64,000 nucleotides of DNA from Clusia tigrina (lineage: Eukaryota > Arthropoda > Insecta > Diptera > Clusiidae): positions 193,435,887 to 193,499,886 of the forward strand of contig OV050030.1 of the NCBI GenBank assembly GCA_920105625.2, written 5' to 3'. The notes under the pieces are model-generated. The model ran no database searches. It saw only the letters and a list, made by a program, of their open reading frames with translations, and was not told where the DNA came from. Below are positions 45,741 to 60,400 of this stretch, piece by piece. Numbering within the stretch: position 1 is the first letter of the stretch; every line of letters starts with the position of its first letter. The translations under genes and the position numbers were made by a program.

Positions 45741-48700
45741 AGACGCCCCAAACGGCTGCGACGCCGACTGAGACGCCTACTGAGGCAGATAGGGGCAGAT
45801 ATTGGCGTACAGAAGGCAGCTTACCCCCAATAAACAGCGGCAGCTGCGGAGACGCCTACAGAGCCGCTGATAGAGGCTGCGACGCCGACTGAGGCAGATA
45901 GGGGTAGATATAGGCATAGAGAAGGCAGCAGACCCCCCCAATCGACAGCGGCAGCGACTGAGACGAATACAGAGACGCTGACAGAGGCAGCGACGCCGAC
46001 TGAGAAGCCGACTGAGGCAGATAGAGGCAGATATAGGCATAGAGAAGGCAGAATACTCACCCAATCGACAGCGGCAATGGCTGAGACGCCTACAGAGACT
46101 CTGACAGAGGCTGCGACGCCGACTGAGGCAGATAGGTGTAGATCTATGCATAGAGAAGGCAGCAGACGCCCCAATGGACAGCGGCAGCGACTGAGAGTCC
46201 TACAGAGACGCTGACAGAGGCTGCGACGCCGACAGAGACGCCGACTGAGGCAGATAGGGGTAGATATAGGCATAGAGAAGGCAGCAGACACGCCAATCGA
46301 CAGCGGCAGCGACTGAGACACCTACAGAGACGCTGACAGGGGCTGCGACGCCGACTGAGACGCAGACTTAATCGGATAGGGGTAGATATAGGCATAGAGA
46401 AAGCATCAGACCCCCAATCGACAGCGACAACGACTGAAACGCCTACAGAGACGCTGACAGGGGCTGCGATGCCGACTGAGGCAGATAGGGGAAGTTCTAG
46501 GCATAGAGAATGCAGCAGACCCCCCAATTGACAGCGGCAGCGACTGAGACGCCTACAGAAACGCTGACAGGGGCTGCGACGCCGACTGAGACGCCTACTG
46601 AGGCAGATAGGGGTAGGTATAGGCATAGGGAAAGCAGCAGACCCCCAATCAACAGCGGCAGCGCCTACAGAGACGCTGACAGAGGCTGCTCCGCCGACTG
46701 AGACGCCGACTTAGGCAGATAGGGGTAGATATTGGCATAGAGAAGGCATCAAACCCACCAAATCGACAGCGACAGCGACTGAGACGCCTACAGAGACGAT
46801 GACAGAGGCTGTGCCGTCGACTGAGATGCCGCCTCAAGCCAATAGGGGTAGTTATAGGCATAGAGAAGGCAGCAGAACCCCCAATCGACAGCGGCAGAGA
46901 CTGACACGCCTACAGAGACGCTGACAGAGGCTGCAACGCCTACTGGTACGCCGACTGAGGCAGATAGGGGTAGATATAGGCATAGAGAAGGCAGCTGACC
47001 CCCCAATCGACAGCGGCAGCGACAGAGACACCTACAGATACGCTGACAGGGGCTGCGACGCCGACTCTGATGCCGTCTGAGGCAGATAGGGGTACATATA
47101 GGAATGGAGAAGGCAGCAGACCCCCAATCGACAGCGGCAGAGACTGACACGCCTACAGAGACGCTGACAGAGGCTGCAACGCCTACTGGTACGCCGACTG
47201 AGGCAGATAGGGGTAGATATAGGCATAGAGAAGGCAGCAGACCCACCAATAGACAGCGGCAACGACTAAGACGCCTACAGAAATGCTGACAGAGGCTGCG
47301 ACGCCGACTGAGACAGATAGGTGTAGATATAGGCATAGAGAAGGCAGCAGACCCACCAATGGACAGCGGGAGCGACTGAGACGCCTACAGAGACGTATGC
47401 AGAGGCTGCGGCGACTACTGAGATGCCGACCGAGGCAGATAGGGGTAGATATAGGCATAGAGGGGGCAGCAGACCCCCTAATCGACAGCGGCAGCGACTA
47501 AGACACCTACAGAGACGCTGACAGAGGCTGCGATGCCGACTGAGAAGCCGACTGAGGCAGATAGGGGTAGATATAGGCATAGAGAAGGCAGCAGACCCCC
47601 CAACCGACAGCGGCAGCGACTGAGACGCCTACAGAGACGCTGACAGAGGCAGCGACGCCGACTGAGAAGCCGACTGAGGCAGATAGGGGTAGATATAGGC
47701 ATACAGAAGACAGCAGACGCCCCAATCGACAGCGGCGGCGGCTGAGACGCCTACAGAGACGCTGACAGGGGCTGCGACGCCGACTCAGACGCCGACTGAG
47801 GAAGATAGGGGTAGATATAGGAATAGAGAAGGCAGCAGACCCCCCAACCGACAGCGGCAGAGACTGACACGCCTACAGAGACGCTGACAGAGGTTGCGAC
47901 GCCGACTGAGACGCCGACTGAGGCAGATAGGGGTAGATATAGGAATAGAGAAGGCAGCAGACCCCCCAATCGACAGCGGCAGAGACTGACACGCCTACAG
48001 AGACGCGGACAGAGGCTGCGACGCCGACTGAGGCAGATAGGGGTAGATATAGGCATAGAGAAGGCAAAAGACTCACCCAATCGACAGCGGCAATGGCTGA
48101 AACGCCTACAGTGACGCTGACAGAAGCTGCGACGCCGACTGAGGCAGATGGGGTAGATATAGGCATGGAGAAGGCAGCTGACCCCCCAATCAACAGCGGC
48201 AGCGACTGAGACGCCTACAGAGACACTGACAGGGGCTGCGACGCCGACTCAGACGCCGACTGAGGCAGATAGGGGTACATATAGGAATAGAGAAGGCAGC
48301 AGACCCCCCAATCGACAGCGGCAGAGACTGACACGCCTACAGAGACGCTGACAGAGGCTGCGACGCCGACTGAGGCAGATTGGGGTAGATATAGGCATGG
48401 AGAAGGCAGCTGACCCCCCAATCGACAGCGGCAGCGACTGAGACGCCTACAGAGACACTGACAGGGGCTGCGACGCCGACTCAGACGCCGACTGAGGCAG
48501 ATAGGGGTACATATAGGAATAGAGAAGGCAGCAGACCCCCCAATCGACAGCGGCAGAGTCTGACACGTCTACAGAGACGCCGACAGAGGTTGCGACGCCG
48601 ACTGAGGCAGATAGGGGTAGATATAGGCATAGAGAAGGCAGCAGACCCCCCAATCGACAGCGGCAGCGACTGAGACGCCTACAGAGACGCTTACAGAGGC

Positions 48701-49929
48701 TGCGACGCCGACTGAGATGCCGACTGAGGCAGATAGGGGTAGATATAGGCATAGAGAAGGCAGCAAACACCCCAATCGATAGCGGCAGAGATTGAGACGC
48801 CTACAGAAATGCTGACAGAGGCTGCGACGCCGACTGAGGCAGATAGGTGTAGATATAGGCATAGAGAAGGCAGCAGACCCACCAATGGACAGCGGGAGCG
48901 ACTGAGACGCCTACAGAGACGTTTGCAGAGGCTGCAGCGCCTACTGAGACGCCGACCGAGGCAGATAGGGGTAGATATAGGCATAGGGAAGGCATCAGAC
49001 CCCCAATCGACAGCGGCAGCGACTGAGATACCTACAGAGACGCTGACAGAGGCTGCGACGCCGACTGAAGCAGATAGGGGTAGATATAGGTAGAGAGAAT
49101 GCAGCAGATCCCCCCCTCCCAATTGACAGCGGCAGCGACTGAGACTCCTACAGAGAAGCTGATAGAGGCTGCGACGCCGACTGAGGCAGATAGGTGTAGA
49201 TATAGGCATAGAGAAAGCAGCAGACCCACCAATGGACAGCGGGAGCGACTGAGACGCCTACAGAGACCCTTGCAGAGGCTGCAGCGACTACTGAGACGCC
49301 GACCGAGGCAGATAGGGGTATATATAGGCATAGATAAGGCAGCTGATACCACCCCCCCCCTCCATTTGTCAGCGGCAGCGAGTGAGACTCCTACAGACAC
49401 GCTGACAGAGGCTGCGACGCCGACTGAGGCAGATAGGTGTACATATAGGCATAGCGAAGGCAGCAGACCCACCAATAGACAGCGGCAACGACTAAGACGC
49501 CTACAGAAATGCTGACAGAGGCTGCGACGCCGACTGAGACAGATAGGTGTAGATATAGGCATAGAGAAGGCAGCAGACCCCCCCAATCGATAGCGGCAGT
49601 GGTTGAGACACCTACAGAGACGCTGAAAAAAGCTTCGACGCCGAATCAGACCCCGACTGAGGCAGATAGGGGTAGATATAGGCATAGAGAAGGCAGCAGA
49701 CCCCCAATCGACAGCGGCAGCGACTGAGACGCCTACAGAGACGCTTACAGAGGCTGCGACGCCGACTGAGACGCCGACTGAGGCAGATAGGGGTAGATAT
49801 TGGCATAGAGAAGGCAGCAGACCCCCCCAATCGACAGCGGCAGCGACTAAGACACCTACAGATACGCTGACAGGGGCTGCGATGCCGACTGAGGCAGATA
49901 GGGGTAGATATAGGCATACAGAAGGCAGC
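45741..49929. repeat. ~4.2-kb higher-order repeat, copy 3 (block 4)
   Basis: Bounded by the short unit cgccccaaacggctg (45743) and its next occurrence (cgctccaaacggctg, about 49932). It includes the ggctgtgccgtcgactgag unit (46807), which recurs at 51119 and 63596, and the shortened gcagatggggtagatatagg unit (about 48146), which recurs at about 52336 and 60733. Confidence 0.75.
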
Positions 49930-52800
49930 AGACGCTCCAAACGGCTGCGACGCCGACTGAGACGCCTACTGAGGCAGATAGGGGCAGATATTGGCGTACA
50001 GAAGGCAGCTTACCCCCAATAAACAGCGACAGCTACGGAGACGCCTACAGAGCCGCTGATAGAGGCTGCGACGCCGACTGAGGCAGATAGGGGTAGATAT
50101 TGGCATAGAGAAGGCAGCAGACCCCCCCAATCGACAGCGGCAGCGACTGAGACGAATAAAGAGACGCTGACAGAGGCAGCGACGCCGACTGAGAAGCCGA
50201 CTGAGGCAGATAGAGGCAGATATAGGCATAGAGAAGGCAGAATACTCACCCAATCGACAGCGGCAATGGCTGAGACGCCTACAGAGACTCTGACAGAGGC
50301 TGCGACGCCGACTGAGGCAGATAGGTGTAGATCTATGCATAGAGAAGGCAGCAGACGCCCCAATGGACAGCGGCAGCGACTGTGACGCCTACAGAGACGC
50401 TGACAGAGGCTACGACGCTGACTGAGACGCCTACTGAGGCAGATAGGAGTAGATATAGGCATAGAGAAGGTAGCAGACGCCCCAATGGACAGCGGCAGCG
50501 ACTGAGAGTCCTACAGAGACGCTGACAGAGGCTGCGACGCCGACTGAGACGCCGACTGAGGCAGATAGGGGTAGATATAGGCATAGAGAAGGCAGCAGAC
50601 ACGCCAATCGACAGCGGCAGCGACTGAGACACCTACAGAGACGCTGACAGGGGCTGCGACGCCGACTGAGACGCAGACTTAATCGGATAGGGGTAGATAT
50701 AGGCATAGAGAAAGCATCAGACCCCCAATCGACAGCGACAGCGACTGAAACGCCTACAGAGACGCTGACAGGGGCTGCGATGCCGACTGAGGCAGATAGG
50801 GGAAGTTCTATGCATAGAGAATGCAGCAGACCCCCCAATTGACAGCGGCAGCGACTGAGACGCCTACAGAGACGCTGACAGGGGCTGCGACGCCGACTGA
50901 GACGCCTACTGAGGCAGATAGGGGTAGGTATAGGCATAGGGAAAGCAGCAGACCCCCCAATCAACAGCGGCAGCGCCTACAGAGACGCTGACAGAGGCTG
51001 CTCCGCCGACTGAGACGCCGACTTAGGCAGATAGGGGTAGATATTGGCATAGAGAAGGCATCAAACCCACCAAATCGACAGCGACAGCGACTGAGACGCC
51101 TACAGAGACGATGACAGAGGCTGTGCCGTCGACTGAGATGCCGCCTCAATCCAATAGGGGTAGTTATAGGCATAGAGAAGGCAGCAGAACCCCCAATCGA
51201 CAGCGGCAGAGACTGACACGCCTACAAAGACGCTGACAGAGGCTGCAACGCCTACTGGTACGCCGACTGAGGCAGATAGGGGTAGATATAGGCATAGAGA
51301 AGGCAGCTGTCCCCCCAATCGACAGCGGCAGCGACAGAGACACCTACAGAGACGCTGACAGGGGCTGCGACGCCGACTCTGACGCCGTCTGAGGCAGATA
51401 GGGGTACATATAGGAATGGAGAAGGCAGCAGACCCCCAATCGACAGCGGCAGAGACTGACACGCCTACAGAGACGCTGACAGAGGCTGCAACGCCTACTG
51501 GTACGCCGACTGAGGCAGATAGGGGTAGATATAGGCATAGAGAAGGCAGCAAACCCACCAATAGACAGCGGCAACGACTAAGACGCCTACAGAAATGCTG
51601 ACAGAGGCTGCGACGCCGACTGAGACAGATAGGTGTAGATATAGGCATAGAGAAGGCAGCAGACCCACCAATGGACAGCGGGAGCGACTGAGACGCCTAC
51701 AGAGACGTATGCAGAGGCTGCGGCGACTACTGAGATGCCGACCGAGGCAGATAGGGGTAGATATAGGCATAGAGGAGGCAGCAGACTCCCTAATCGACAG
51801 CGGCAGCGACTAAGACACCTACAGAGACACTGACAGTGGCTGCGATGCCGACTGAGAAGCCGACTGAGGCAGATAGGGGTAGATATAGGCATAGAGAAGG
51901 CAGCAGACCCCCCAACCGATAGCGGCAGCGACTGAGACGCCTACAGAGACGCTGACAGAGGCAGCGACGCCGACTGAGAAGCCGACTGAGGCAGATAGGG
52001 GTAGATATAGGCATACAGAAGACAGCAGACGCCCCAATCGACAGCGGCGGCGGCTGAGACGCCTACAGAGACGCTGACAGGGGCTGCGACGCCGAGTCAG
52101 ACGCCGACTGAGGAAGATAGGGGTAGATATAGGAATAGAGAAGGCAGCAGACCCCCCAACCGACTGCGGCAGAGACTGACACGCCTACAGAGACGCGGAC
52201 AGAGGCTGCGACGCCGACTGAGGCAGATAGGGGTAGATATAGGCATAGAGAAGGCAAAAGACTCACCCAATCGACAGCGGCAATGGCTGAGACGCCTACA
52301 GTGACGCTGACAGAGGCTGCGACGCCGACTGAGGCAGATGGGGTAGATATAGGCATGGAGAAGGCAGCTGACCCCCCAATCGACAGCGGCAGCGACTGAG
52401 ACGCCTACAGAGACACTGACAGGGGCTGCGACGCCGACTCAGACGCCGACTGAGGCAGATAGGGGTAAATATAGGAATAGAGAAGGCAGCAGACCCCCCA
52501 ATCGACAGCGGCAGAGACTGACACGCCTACAGAGACGCTGACAGAGGCTGCGACGCCGACTGAGGCAGATTGGGGTAGATATAGGCATAGAGAAGGCAAA
52601 AGACTCACCCAATCGACAGCGGCAACGGCTGAGACGCCTACAGTGACGCTGACAGAGGCTGCGACGCCGACTGAGGCAAATGGGGTAGATATAGGCACAG
52701 AGAAGGCAGCAAACCCCCCAATCGATAACGGCAGAGATTGAGACGCCTACAGAGACGCCTAAAGAGACGCTGACAGAGGCTGCAACGCCGACTGAGGCTG
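49930..52800. repeat. ~4.2-kb higher-order repeat, copy 4, partial
   Basis: Follows copy 3 unit by unit, with 50010-50462 corresponding to 45821 onward and 51100-51648 to 46788-47336. One extra unit (about 50390-50480) resembles units near 24900. The match ends near 52800, where a different set of variant units begins. Confidence 0.7.
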
Positions 52801-55800
52801 ATAGGGGTAGATATGGGCCAAGAGAATGCAGCAGACACCCCTCCCCCCCCAATTGGCAGCGGGAGCGACTGAGACGCCTACAGAGACGTTTGCAGGAGCT
52901 GCGACGCTTACTGAGACGTCGACTGAGGCAGATAGGGGTAGATATAGGAATAGAGAAGGCAGCAGCCCCCCAATCGACAGCGGCAGAGACTGACACGCCT
53001 TCAGAGACGCTGACAGAGGCTGCGACGCCGACTGAGACGCCTACTGAGGCAGATAAGGGTAGATATAGGCATACAGATGGCAGCTAACCCCCCAATCGAT
53101 AGCGGCAGATATTGAGACGCTTACAGAGACGCTGAAAGAGGCTTAGACGCCGACTGAGACGCCTACTGAGGCAGAAAGGGGTACATATAGGCAGGGAGAA
53201 GGCGTCAGACCCACCAATGGACAGCGGGAGCGACTGAGACGCCTACAGAGACAGATATGTGTAGATATAGGCATAGAGAAGGCAGCAGACACCCCTAATA
53301 GACAGCGACAGGGACTGAGACGCCTACAGCGACGCTGGAAGAGGCTGCGACGCCAACTGAGAAGCCGACTGAGGCAGATACGTGTAGATATTGGCATAGA
53401 GAATGCAGCAGACATATCCAATCGACAGCGGCAGAGATTGAGACGCCTACAGAGACGCCTAAAGAGACGCTGACAGAGGCTGCAACGCCGACTGAGGCTG
53501 ATAGGGGTAGATATGGGCCAAGAGAATGCAGCAGACACCCCTCCCCCCCCAATTGGCAGCGGGAGCGACTGAGACGCTTACAGAGACGTTTGCAGAAGCT
53601 GCGTCGACTGAGGCAGATAGGGGTAGATATAGGAATAGAGAAGGCAGCAGCCCCCCAATCGACAGCGGCAGAAACTGACACGCCTTCAGAGACGCTGACA
53701 GAGGCTGCGACGCCGACTGAGACGCCGACTGAGGCAGATAGAGGTAGATATAGGCATAGAGATGGCAGCAAACCCCCCAATCGATAGCGGCAGAGATTGA
53801 GACGCTTACAGAGACGCTGAAAGAGGCTTAGACGCCTACAGTGACGCTGACAGAGGCTGCGACGCCGACTGAGACGCCGACTGAGGCAAATGGGGTAGAT
53901 ATAGGCATAGAGAAGGCAGCAAACCCCCCAATCGATAACGGCACAGATTGAGACGCCTACAGAGACGCCTAAAGAGACGCTGACAGAGGCTGCAACGCCG
54001 ACTGAGGCAGATAGGAGTAGATATAGGCATAGAGAATGCAGCAGACTCCCCAATCGACAGCGGCAGTGACTGAGACACATACAGAGACGCTGTCAGAAGC
54101 TGCGACTCTGACTGAGACACCGACTGAGGCAGATAGGCGTAGATATAGGCATAGAGAAGGCAGCAGACCCACCAAAAGACAGCGGCAGCTTCTAAGATGC
54201 CTACAGAGACGCTGACAGAGGCTGCGATGCCGACTGAGGCTGATAGGGGTAGATATGGGCATAGAGAATGCAGCAGACACCCCTCCCCCCCCCAATTGGC
54301 AGCGGGAGCGACTGAGACGCCTACAGAGACGTTTGCAGAAGCTGCGACGCTTACTGAGACGTCGACTGAGGCAGATAGGGGTAGATATAGGAATAGAGAA
54401 GGCAGCAGCCCCCCAATCGACAGCGGCAGAGACTGACACGCCTTCAGAGACGCTGACAGAGGCTGCGACGCCGACTGAGACGCCGACTGAGGCAGATAGG
54501 GGTAGATATAGGCATAGAGATGGCAGCTAACCCCCCAATCGATAGCGGCAGATATTGAGACGCTTACAGAGACGCTGAAAGAGGCTTAGACGCCGACTGA
54601 GACGCCTACTGAGGCAGAAAGGGGTACATATAGGCAGGGAGAAGGCGTCAGACCCACCAATGGACAGCGGGAGCGACTGAGACGCCTACAGAGACAGATA
54701 TGTGTATATATAGGCATAGAGAAGGCAGCAGACACCCCCAATAGACAGCGACAGGGACTGAGACGCCTACAGAGACGCTGGCAGACGCTGCGACGCCAAC
54801 TGAGAAGCCGACTGAGGCAGATACGTGTAGATATTGGCATAGAGAATGCAGCAGACCCATCCAATCGACAGCGGCAGCGACTGAGACGCCTACAGAGACA
54901 CTGACAGTGGCTACGACGCCGACTGAGACGCCGAAGGAGGCAGATTGGGGTAGATCTATGCATAGAGAAGGCAGAAGACGCCCCAATCGACAGCGGCAGC
55001 GACTGAGACGCCTACAGAGTCTTTGACAGAGTCTGCGACGCCGACTGAGGCAGATAGGGGTAGATACAGGCGTAGAGAAGGCAGCAGACATCCCCAATCG
55101 ACAGTGGCAGCGACTGAGACGCCTACAGAGACGCTGACAGAGGCAGCGACGCCGACTGAGACGCCGACTGAGGCAGATAGGGGTAGATATAGCCATAGAG
55201 AAGGCAGCAGACATCCCCAATCGAAAGCGGCAGCGACTGAGTCACCTACAGAAACGCTGACAGAGGCTGCGACGCCGATTGAGGCAGATATGGGTAGATA
55301 AAGGCATACAGAAGGCAGCATACCCCCTATCGACAGCGCAAGCTACTGGGACTCATACAGATACACTGACAGAGGCTGCGAAGCCGACTGAGACGCCGAC
55401 TGAGGCAGATAGGGGTAGATATAGGCACAGGGAAGGCATCAGACCCCCCAATCGACAGCGGCAGCGACTGAGAATCTTACAGAGACGCTGACAGAAGCTC
55501 CGAAGCCAACTGTAGATATAGGCATAGAGAAGGCAGAATACTCACCCAATCGACAGCGGCAATGGCTGAGACGCCTACAGTGACGCTGACAGAGGCTGCG
55601 ACGCCGACTGAGGCAGATAGGGGTAGATATAGGCATAGAGAAGGTAGCAGATCCCCCCCCCACAATCAACAGCGGCATCGACTGAGACGCCTACAGAGAC
55701 TCTGACAGAGGGTGCGACGCCAACTGAGGCAGATAGGTGTAGATCTATGCATAGAGAAGGCAGCAGACGACCCAATCGATAGCGGCAGCGACTGAGCCTC

Positions 55801-58800
55801 CTACAGAGACGCTGACAGAGGCTGCGACGCCAACTGAGACGCCGACTGAGGCAGATAGGGGAAGATATAAGCATACAGAAGATAGCAGACCGCCCCAATC
55901 GATAGCAACAGAGACTGAAACGCCTACAGAGACGCCTAAAGAGACGCTGATAGAGGCTGCGACGCCGACTGAGGCAGATAGGGGTAGATATAGGCATAGA
56001 GAAGGCAGCAGACACGCCAATCGACAGCGGCAGCGACTGAGACACCTACAGAGACGCTGTCAGAGGCTGCGACTCTGACTGAGACGCCGACTGAGGCAGA
56101 TAGGGGTAGATATAGGAATAGAGAACGCAGCAGACCCACCAATAGAGAGCGGCAACGACTAAGACGCCTACAGAAATGCTGATATAGGCTGCGACGCCGA
56201 CTGAGACATATAGGTGTAGATATAGTCATAGAGATGGCAGCAGACCCACCAATGGAGAGCGGGAGCGACTGAGACGCCTACAGAGACGTTTGCAGAGGCT
56301 GCGGCGACTACTGAGGCAGATAGGGGTAGATATAGGCAGAGAGGAGGCAGCAGACCCCCCAATCGACAGCGGCAGCGACTAAGACACCTACAGAGACGCT
56401 GACAGAGGCTGCGATGCCGACTGAGGCAGATAGGGGAAGTTCTATGCATATAGAAGGCAGCAGACCCACCAATCGACAGCGGCAGAGACTGACACGCCTA
56501 CAGAGACGCTGACAGAGGTTGCGACGCCGACTAAGACGCCGACTGAGGCAGATAGGGCTAGATATAGGAATAGAGAAGGCAGCAGACCCTCAATCGACAG
56601 CGGAAGAGACTGACACGCCTACAGAGACGCTGACAGAGGCTGCGATGCCTACCGATAAGCCGACTGAGGCAGATAGGGGTAGATATAGGCATAGAGAAGG
56701 CAGCTGACCCCCAATCGACAGCGGCAGCGACTGAGACGCCTACAGAGACGCTGTCAGAGGCTGCGGCTCTGACTGAGACGCCGACTGAGGCAGATAGGGG
56801 TAGATATAGGCATAGAGAAGGCAGCAGATCCACCAAAAGACAGCGGCCACGACTAAGACGCCTACAGAAATGCTGACAGAGGCTGCGACGCCGACTGAGA
56901 CAGATATGTGTAGATATAGGCATAGAGAAGGCAGCAGACACCCCCAATCGACAGCGACAGCGACTGAGACGCCTACAGAGACGCTGGCAGAGGCTGCGAC
57001 GCCAACTGAGACGCCGACTGAGGCAGATACGTGTAGATATTGGCATAGAGAAGGCAGCAGAAACCTCCAATCGACAGCGGAAGCGACTGAGACGCCTACA
57101 GAGACACTGACAGAGGCTACGACGCCGAGGCAGATAGGGGTAGATCTATGCATAGAGAAGGCAGAAAACGCCCCAATCGACAGCGGCAGCGACTGAGACG
57201 CCTACAGAGACGCTGACAGAGGCTGCGACGCCGACTGCGACGCCGACTGCGACGCCGACTGAGGCAGAGAGGGGTAGATATATGCATAGAGAAGGCAGCA
57301 GACCAACAAATCGACCGCGGCAGCGACTGAGACGCCTACAGAGACGCTGACAGAGGCTGCGACGCCGACTGAGGCAGATAGGGGTAGATACAGGCGTAGA
57401 GAAGGCAGCAGTTATCCCCAATCGACAGTGGCAGCGACTGAGACGCCTACAGAGACGCTGACAGAGGCTGCGACGCCGACTGAGACGCCGACTGAGGCAG
57501 ATAGGGGTAGATATAGCCATAGAGAAGGCAGCAGACATCCCCAATCGATAGCGGCAGCGACTGAGACACCAACAGAAACGCTGACAGAGGCTGCGACGCC
57601 GATTGAGGCAGTTAGGGGTAGATATAGACGCACAGAAGGCAGCACAGCCCCTATCGAAAGCGGCAGCTACTGGGACGCATACAGATACACTGACAGAGGC
57701 TGCGAAGCCGACTGAGACGCCGACTGAGGCTGATAGGGGTAGATATAGGCACATTGAAGGCATCAGACCCCCCAATCGACAGCAGCAGCGACTGAGAAGC
57801 CTACAGAGACGCTGACAGAGGCTGCGACGCCGATTGCTACGCCGACTGAGGTAGATAGGCGTAGATGTAGGCGTAGAGAAGGCAGCAGACCCACCAATCT
57901 ACAGCGGCAGCGGCTGAGAAGCCTACAGAGACGCTGACAGAGGCTGCGACATCGACTGAGACGCCGACTGAGACGCCGAACGAGGCAGATAGGGGTATAT
58001 ATAGGCATAGAGAAGGCAGCAGACCCCCAATCGACTGCGGCAGCGACTGAGACGTCTACAGAGACGCTGACAGAGGCTACGACGCTGACTGAGCCGCCGA
58101 CTGAAGCAGATAGAGGTGGATCTAAGCATAGAGAAGGCAGCAGACCTGCAGAGCTGCGACGTCGAATTAGGCAGGTAGGGGTAGATATAGGCATAGAGAA
58201 GGCAGCAGACCCCCTAATCGACAGCGGCAGCGACTGAGACGCCTACAGAGACGCTGACAGAGGCTGCGACGCCGACTGAGACACCTACAGAAACACTGAC
58301 AGAGGTTGCGACGCCGACTGAGGCAGATAGGGGTAGATATTGGCATAGAGATTGTAGCAGACCCCACAATCGAGAGCGGCAGCGACTGAGAATCTTACAG
58401 AGACACTGACAGAGGCTGCGACGCCAACTGCGACGCCGACTGACGCAGATAGGGGTAGATATAGGCATGGAGAAGGCAGCAGACCCCCCAATCGACAGAG
58501 GCAGCGACTGCGACGCCTACAGAGACGCTGACAGAGGCTGCGGCGCCGACTAAGACAGATAGTTGTAGATATAAGCATACAGAAGGCAGCAGAGCCCCCA
58601 ATCGATAGCGGCAGAAGTTGAGACGCCTACAGAGACGCTGAAAAAGGCTTCGACGCCGACTGAGACCCCGACTGAGGCAGATAGGGTAGTTACATGGATA
58701 TACAAGGCAGCAGACCCCCAAATCGACAGCGGCAGCGACTGATACGCCTACAGAGACGCTGACAGAGGCTGACACGCCGACTGAGGCAGATAGGGGTAGA

Positions 58801-60400
58801 TATAAGCATACAGAAGGCAGCAGCCCCTCCAATCGATAGCGGCAGAGACTGAGACGCCTACAGGGATGCCTGAAGAGACGCTGAAAGTGCTGCAACGCCA
58901 ACTGAGGCAGATAGGGGTAGATATAGGCATAGAGGAGGCAGCAGACCCCCAATCGACAGCGGCAGCGACTAAGACACCTACAGAGACGCTGACAGAGGCT
59001 GCGATGCCGACTGAGGCAGATAGGGGAAGTTCTATGCATATAGAAGGCAGCAGACGCCCCAAACGACTGCGACGCCGACTGAGACGCCTACTGAGGCAGA
59101 TAGGGGCAGATATTGGCATACAGCAGACAGCAGACCCCCAATCAACAGCGGCAGCTACGGAGACGCCTACAGAGCCGCTGATAGAGGCTGCGACGCCGAC
59201 TGAGGCAGATAGGGGTAGGCTTAGAGCAGGCAGATGAACCCCCCCAATAAACAGCGGCAGCGACTGTGACGCCTACACAGACGCTGACAGATACTGCGAC
59301 GCCAATTGAGGCAGATAGGGGTAGATGTAGGCATAGAGAAGGCAGCAGACCCCCCAATCGACAGCGGCAGCGACTGAGACGCATAGAGAGACGCTGAAAG
59401 AGGCTTCGACGCCGACTGAAACGCCGACTGAGGCATATAGGGGTAGATATAGACGTAGAGAAGGCAGCAGACCCCCACAATCGAAAGCGGCAGCGACTGA
59501 GACGCCTACAGAGTCGCTGACAGAGGCTGCGATTCCGACTGAGACGCCTACTGAAGCAGATAGGTGTAGATATAGGCATAGAGAAGGTAGCACACCCTCC
59601 AATCGACAGTGGTAGCGGCTAAGACGCCTATAGAGACGCTGACAGAGGCTGCGACGCCGGCTGAGACGCCGCCTGAGGCAGATAGGGGTAGATATAGGCA
59701 TTGAGAATGTAGCAGACCTCCCCAATCGATAGCGGCGGCGACTGAGACGCCTACAGAGACCCTGACAGAGGCTGCGACGCCGACTGAGATGCCGACTGAG
59801 GCAAATAGGGGTAGCTATAGGCATAGAGCAGGTAGCAGACCCCCCAATCAACAGCGGCAGCGACTGGGACGACTACAGAGACGCTAACAGAGGCTGCGAC
59901 GCCAACTGAGGCAGACAGTTGTAGATATAAACAGAGAGAAGGCAGCAGACTCCCCCAATCGACAGCAGCAGCGACTGAGACGCCTATAGAGACGCTGGCA
60001 GAGGCTGCGACGCCGACTAAGACGCCGACTGAAGCAGATAGGGGTAGATACAGGCATAGAGAAGGCAGCAGACCCCCCAATCAACAACGGCAGCGACTGA
60101 GACGCCTACAGAGACGCTGACAGAGGCTGCGACGCCGACTGAGACGCCGACTGAGGCAGATAGGGGTAGATATAAGCATACAGAAGGCAGCAGACGCCCC
60201 AATCGACAGCGGCAGCGACTGAGACGCCTACAGAGACGTTGATAGAGGCTGCGACGCCGACTGAGGCAGATAGGTGTAGATATAAACAGAGAGAAGGCAG
60301 CAGACTCCCCTAATCAACAGCAGCAGCGACTGAGACGCTTACAGATACGCTGAAAGAGGCTGCGACGCCGACTGAGATACCGACTGAGGCAGATAGGGGT
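52801..60400. repeat. Satellite sub-block without HOR partner in the window
   Basis: Same 110-bp unit, but with variant units that do not line up with the 4.2-kb HOR on either side. It has its own local duplications. The unit with gcagacacccctcccccccc aattggc recurs at about 52830, 53530 and 54270, and the gaaggcgtcagacccacc unit recurs at about 53200 and 54640, a duplication of about 1.44 kb. Divergence between neighbouring units looks greater here than in the flanks. Confidence 0.65.
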
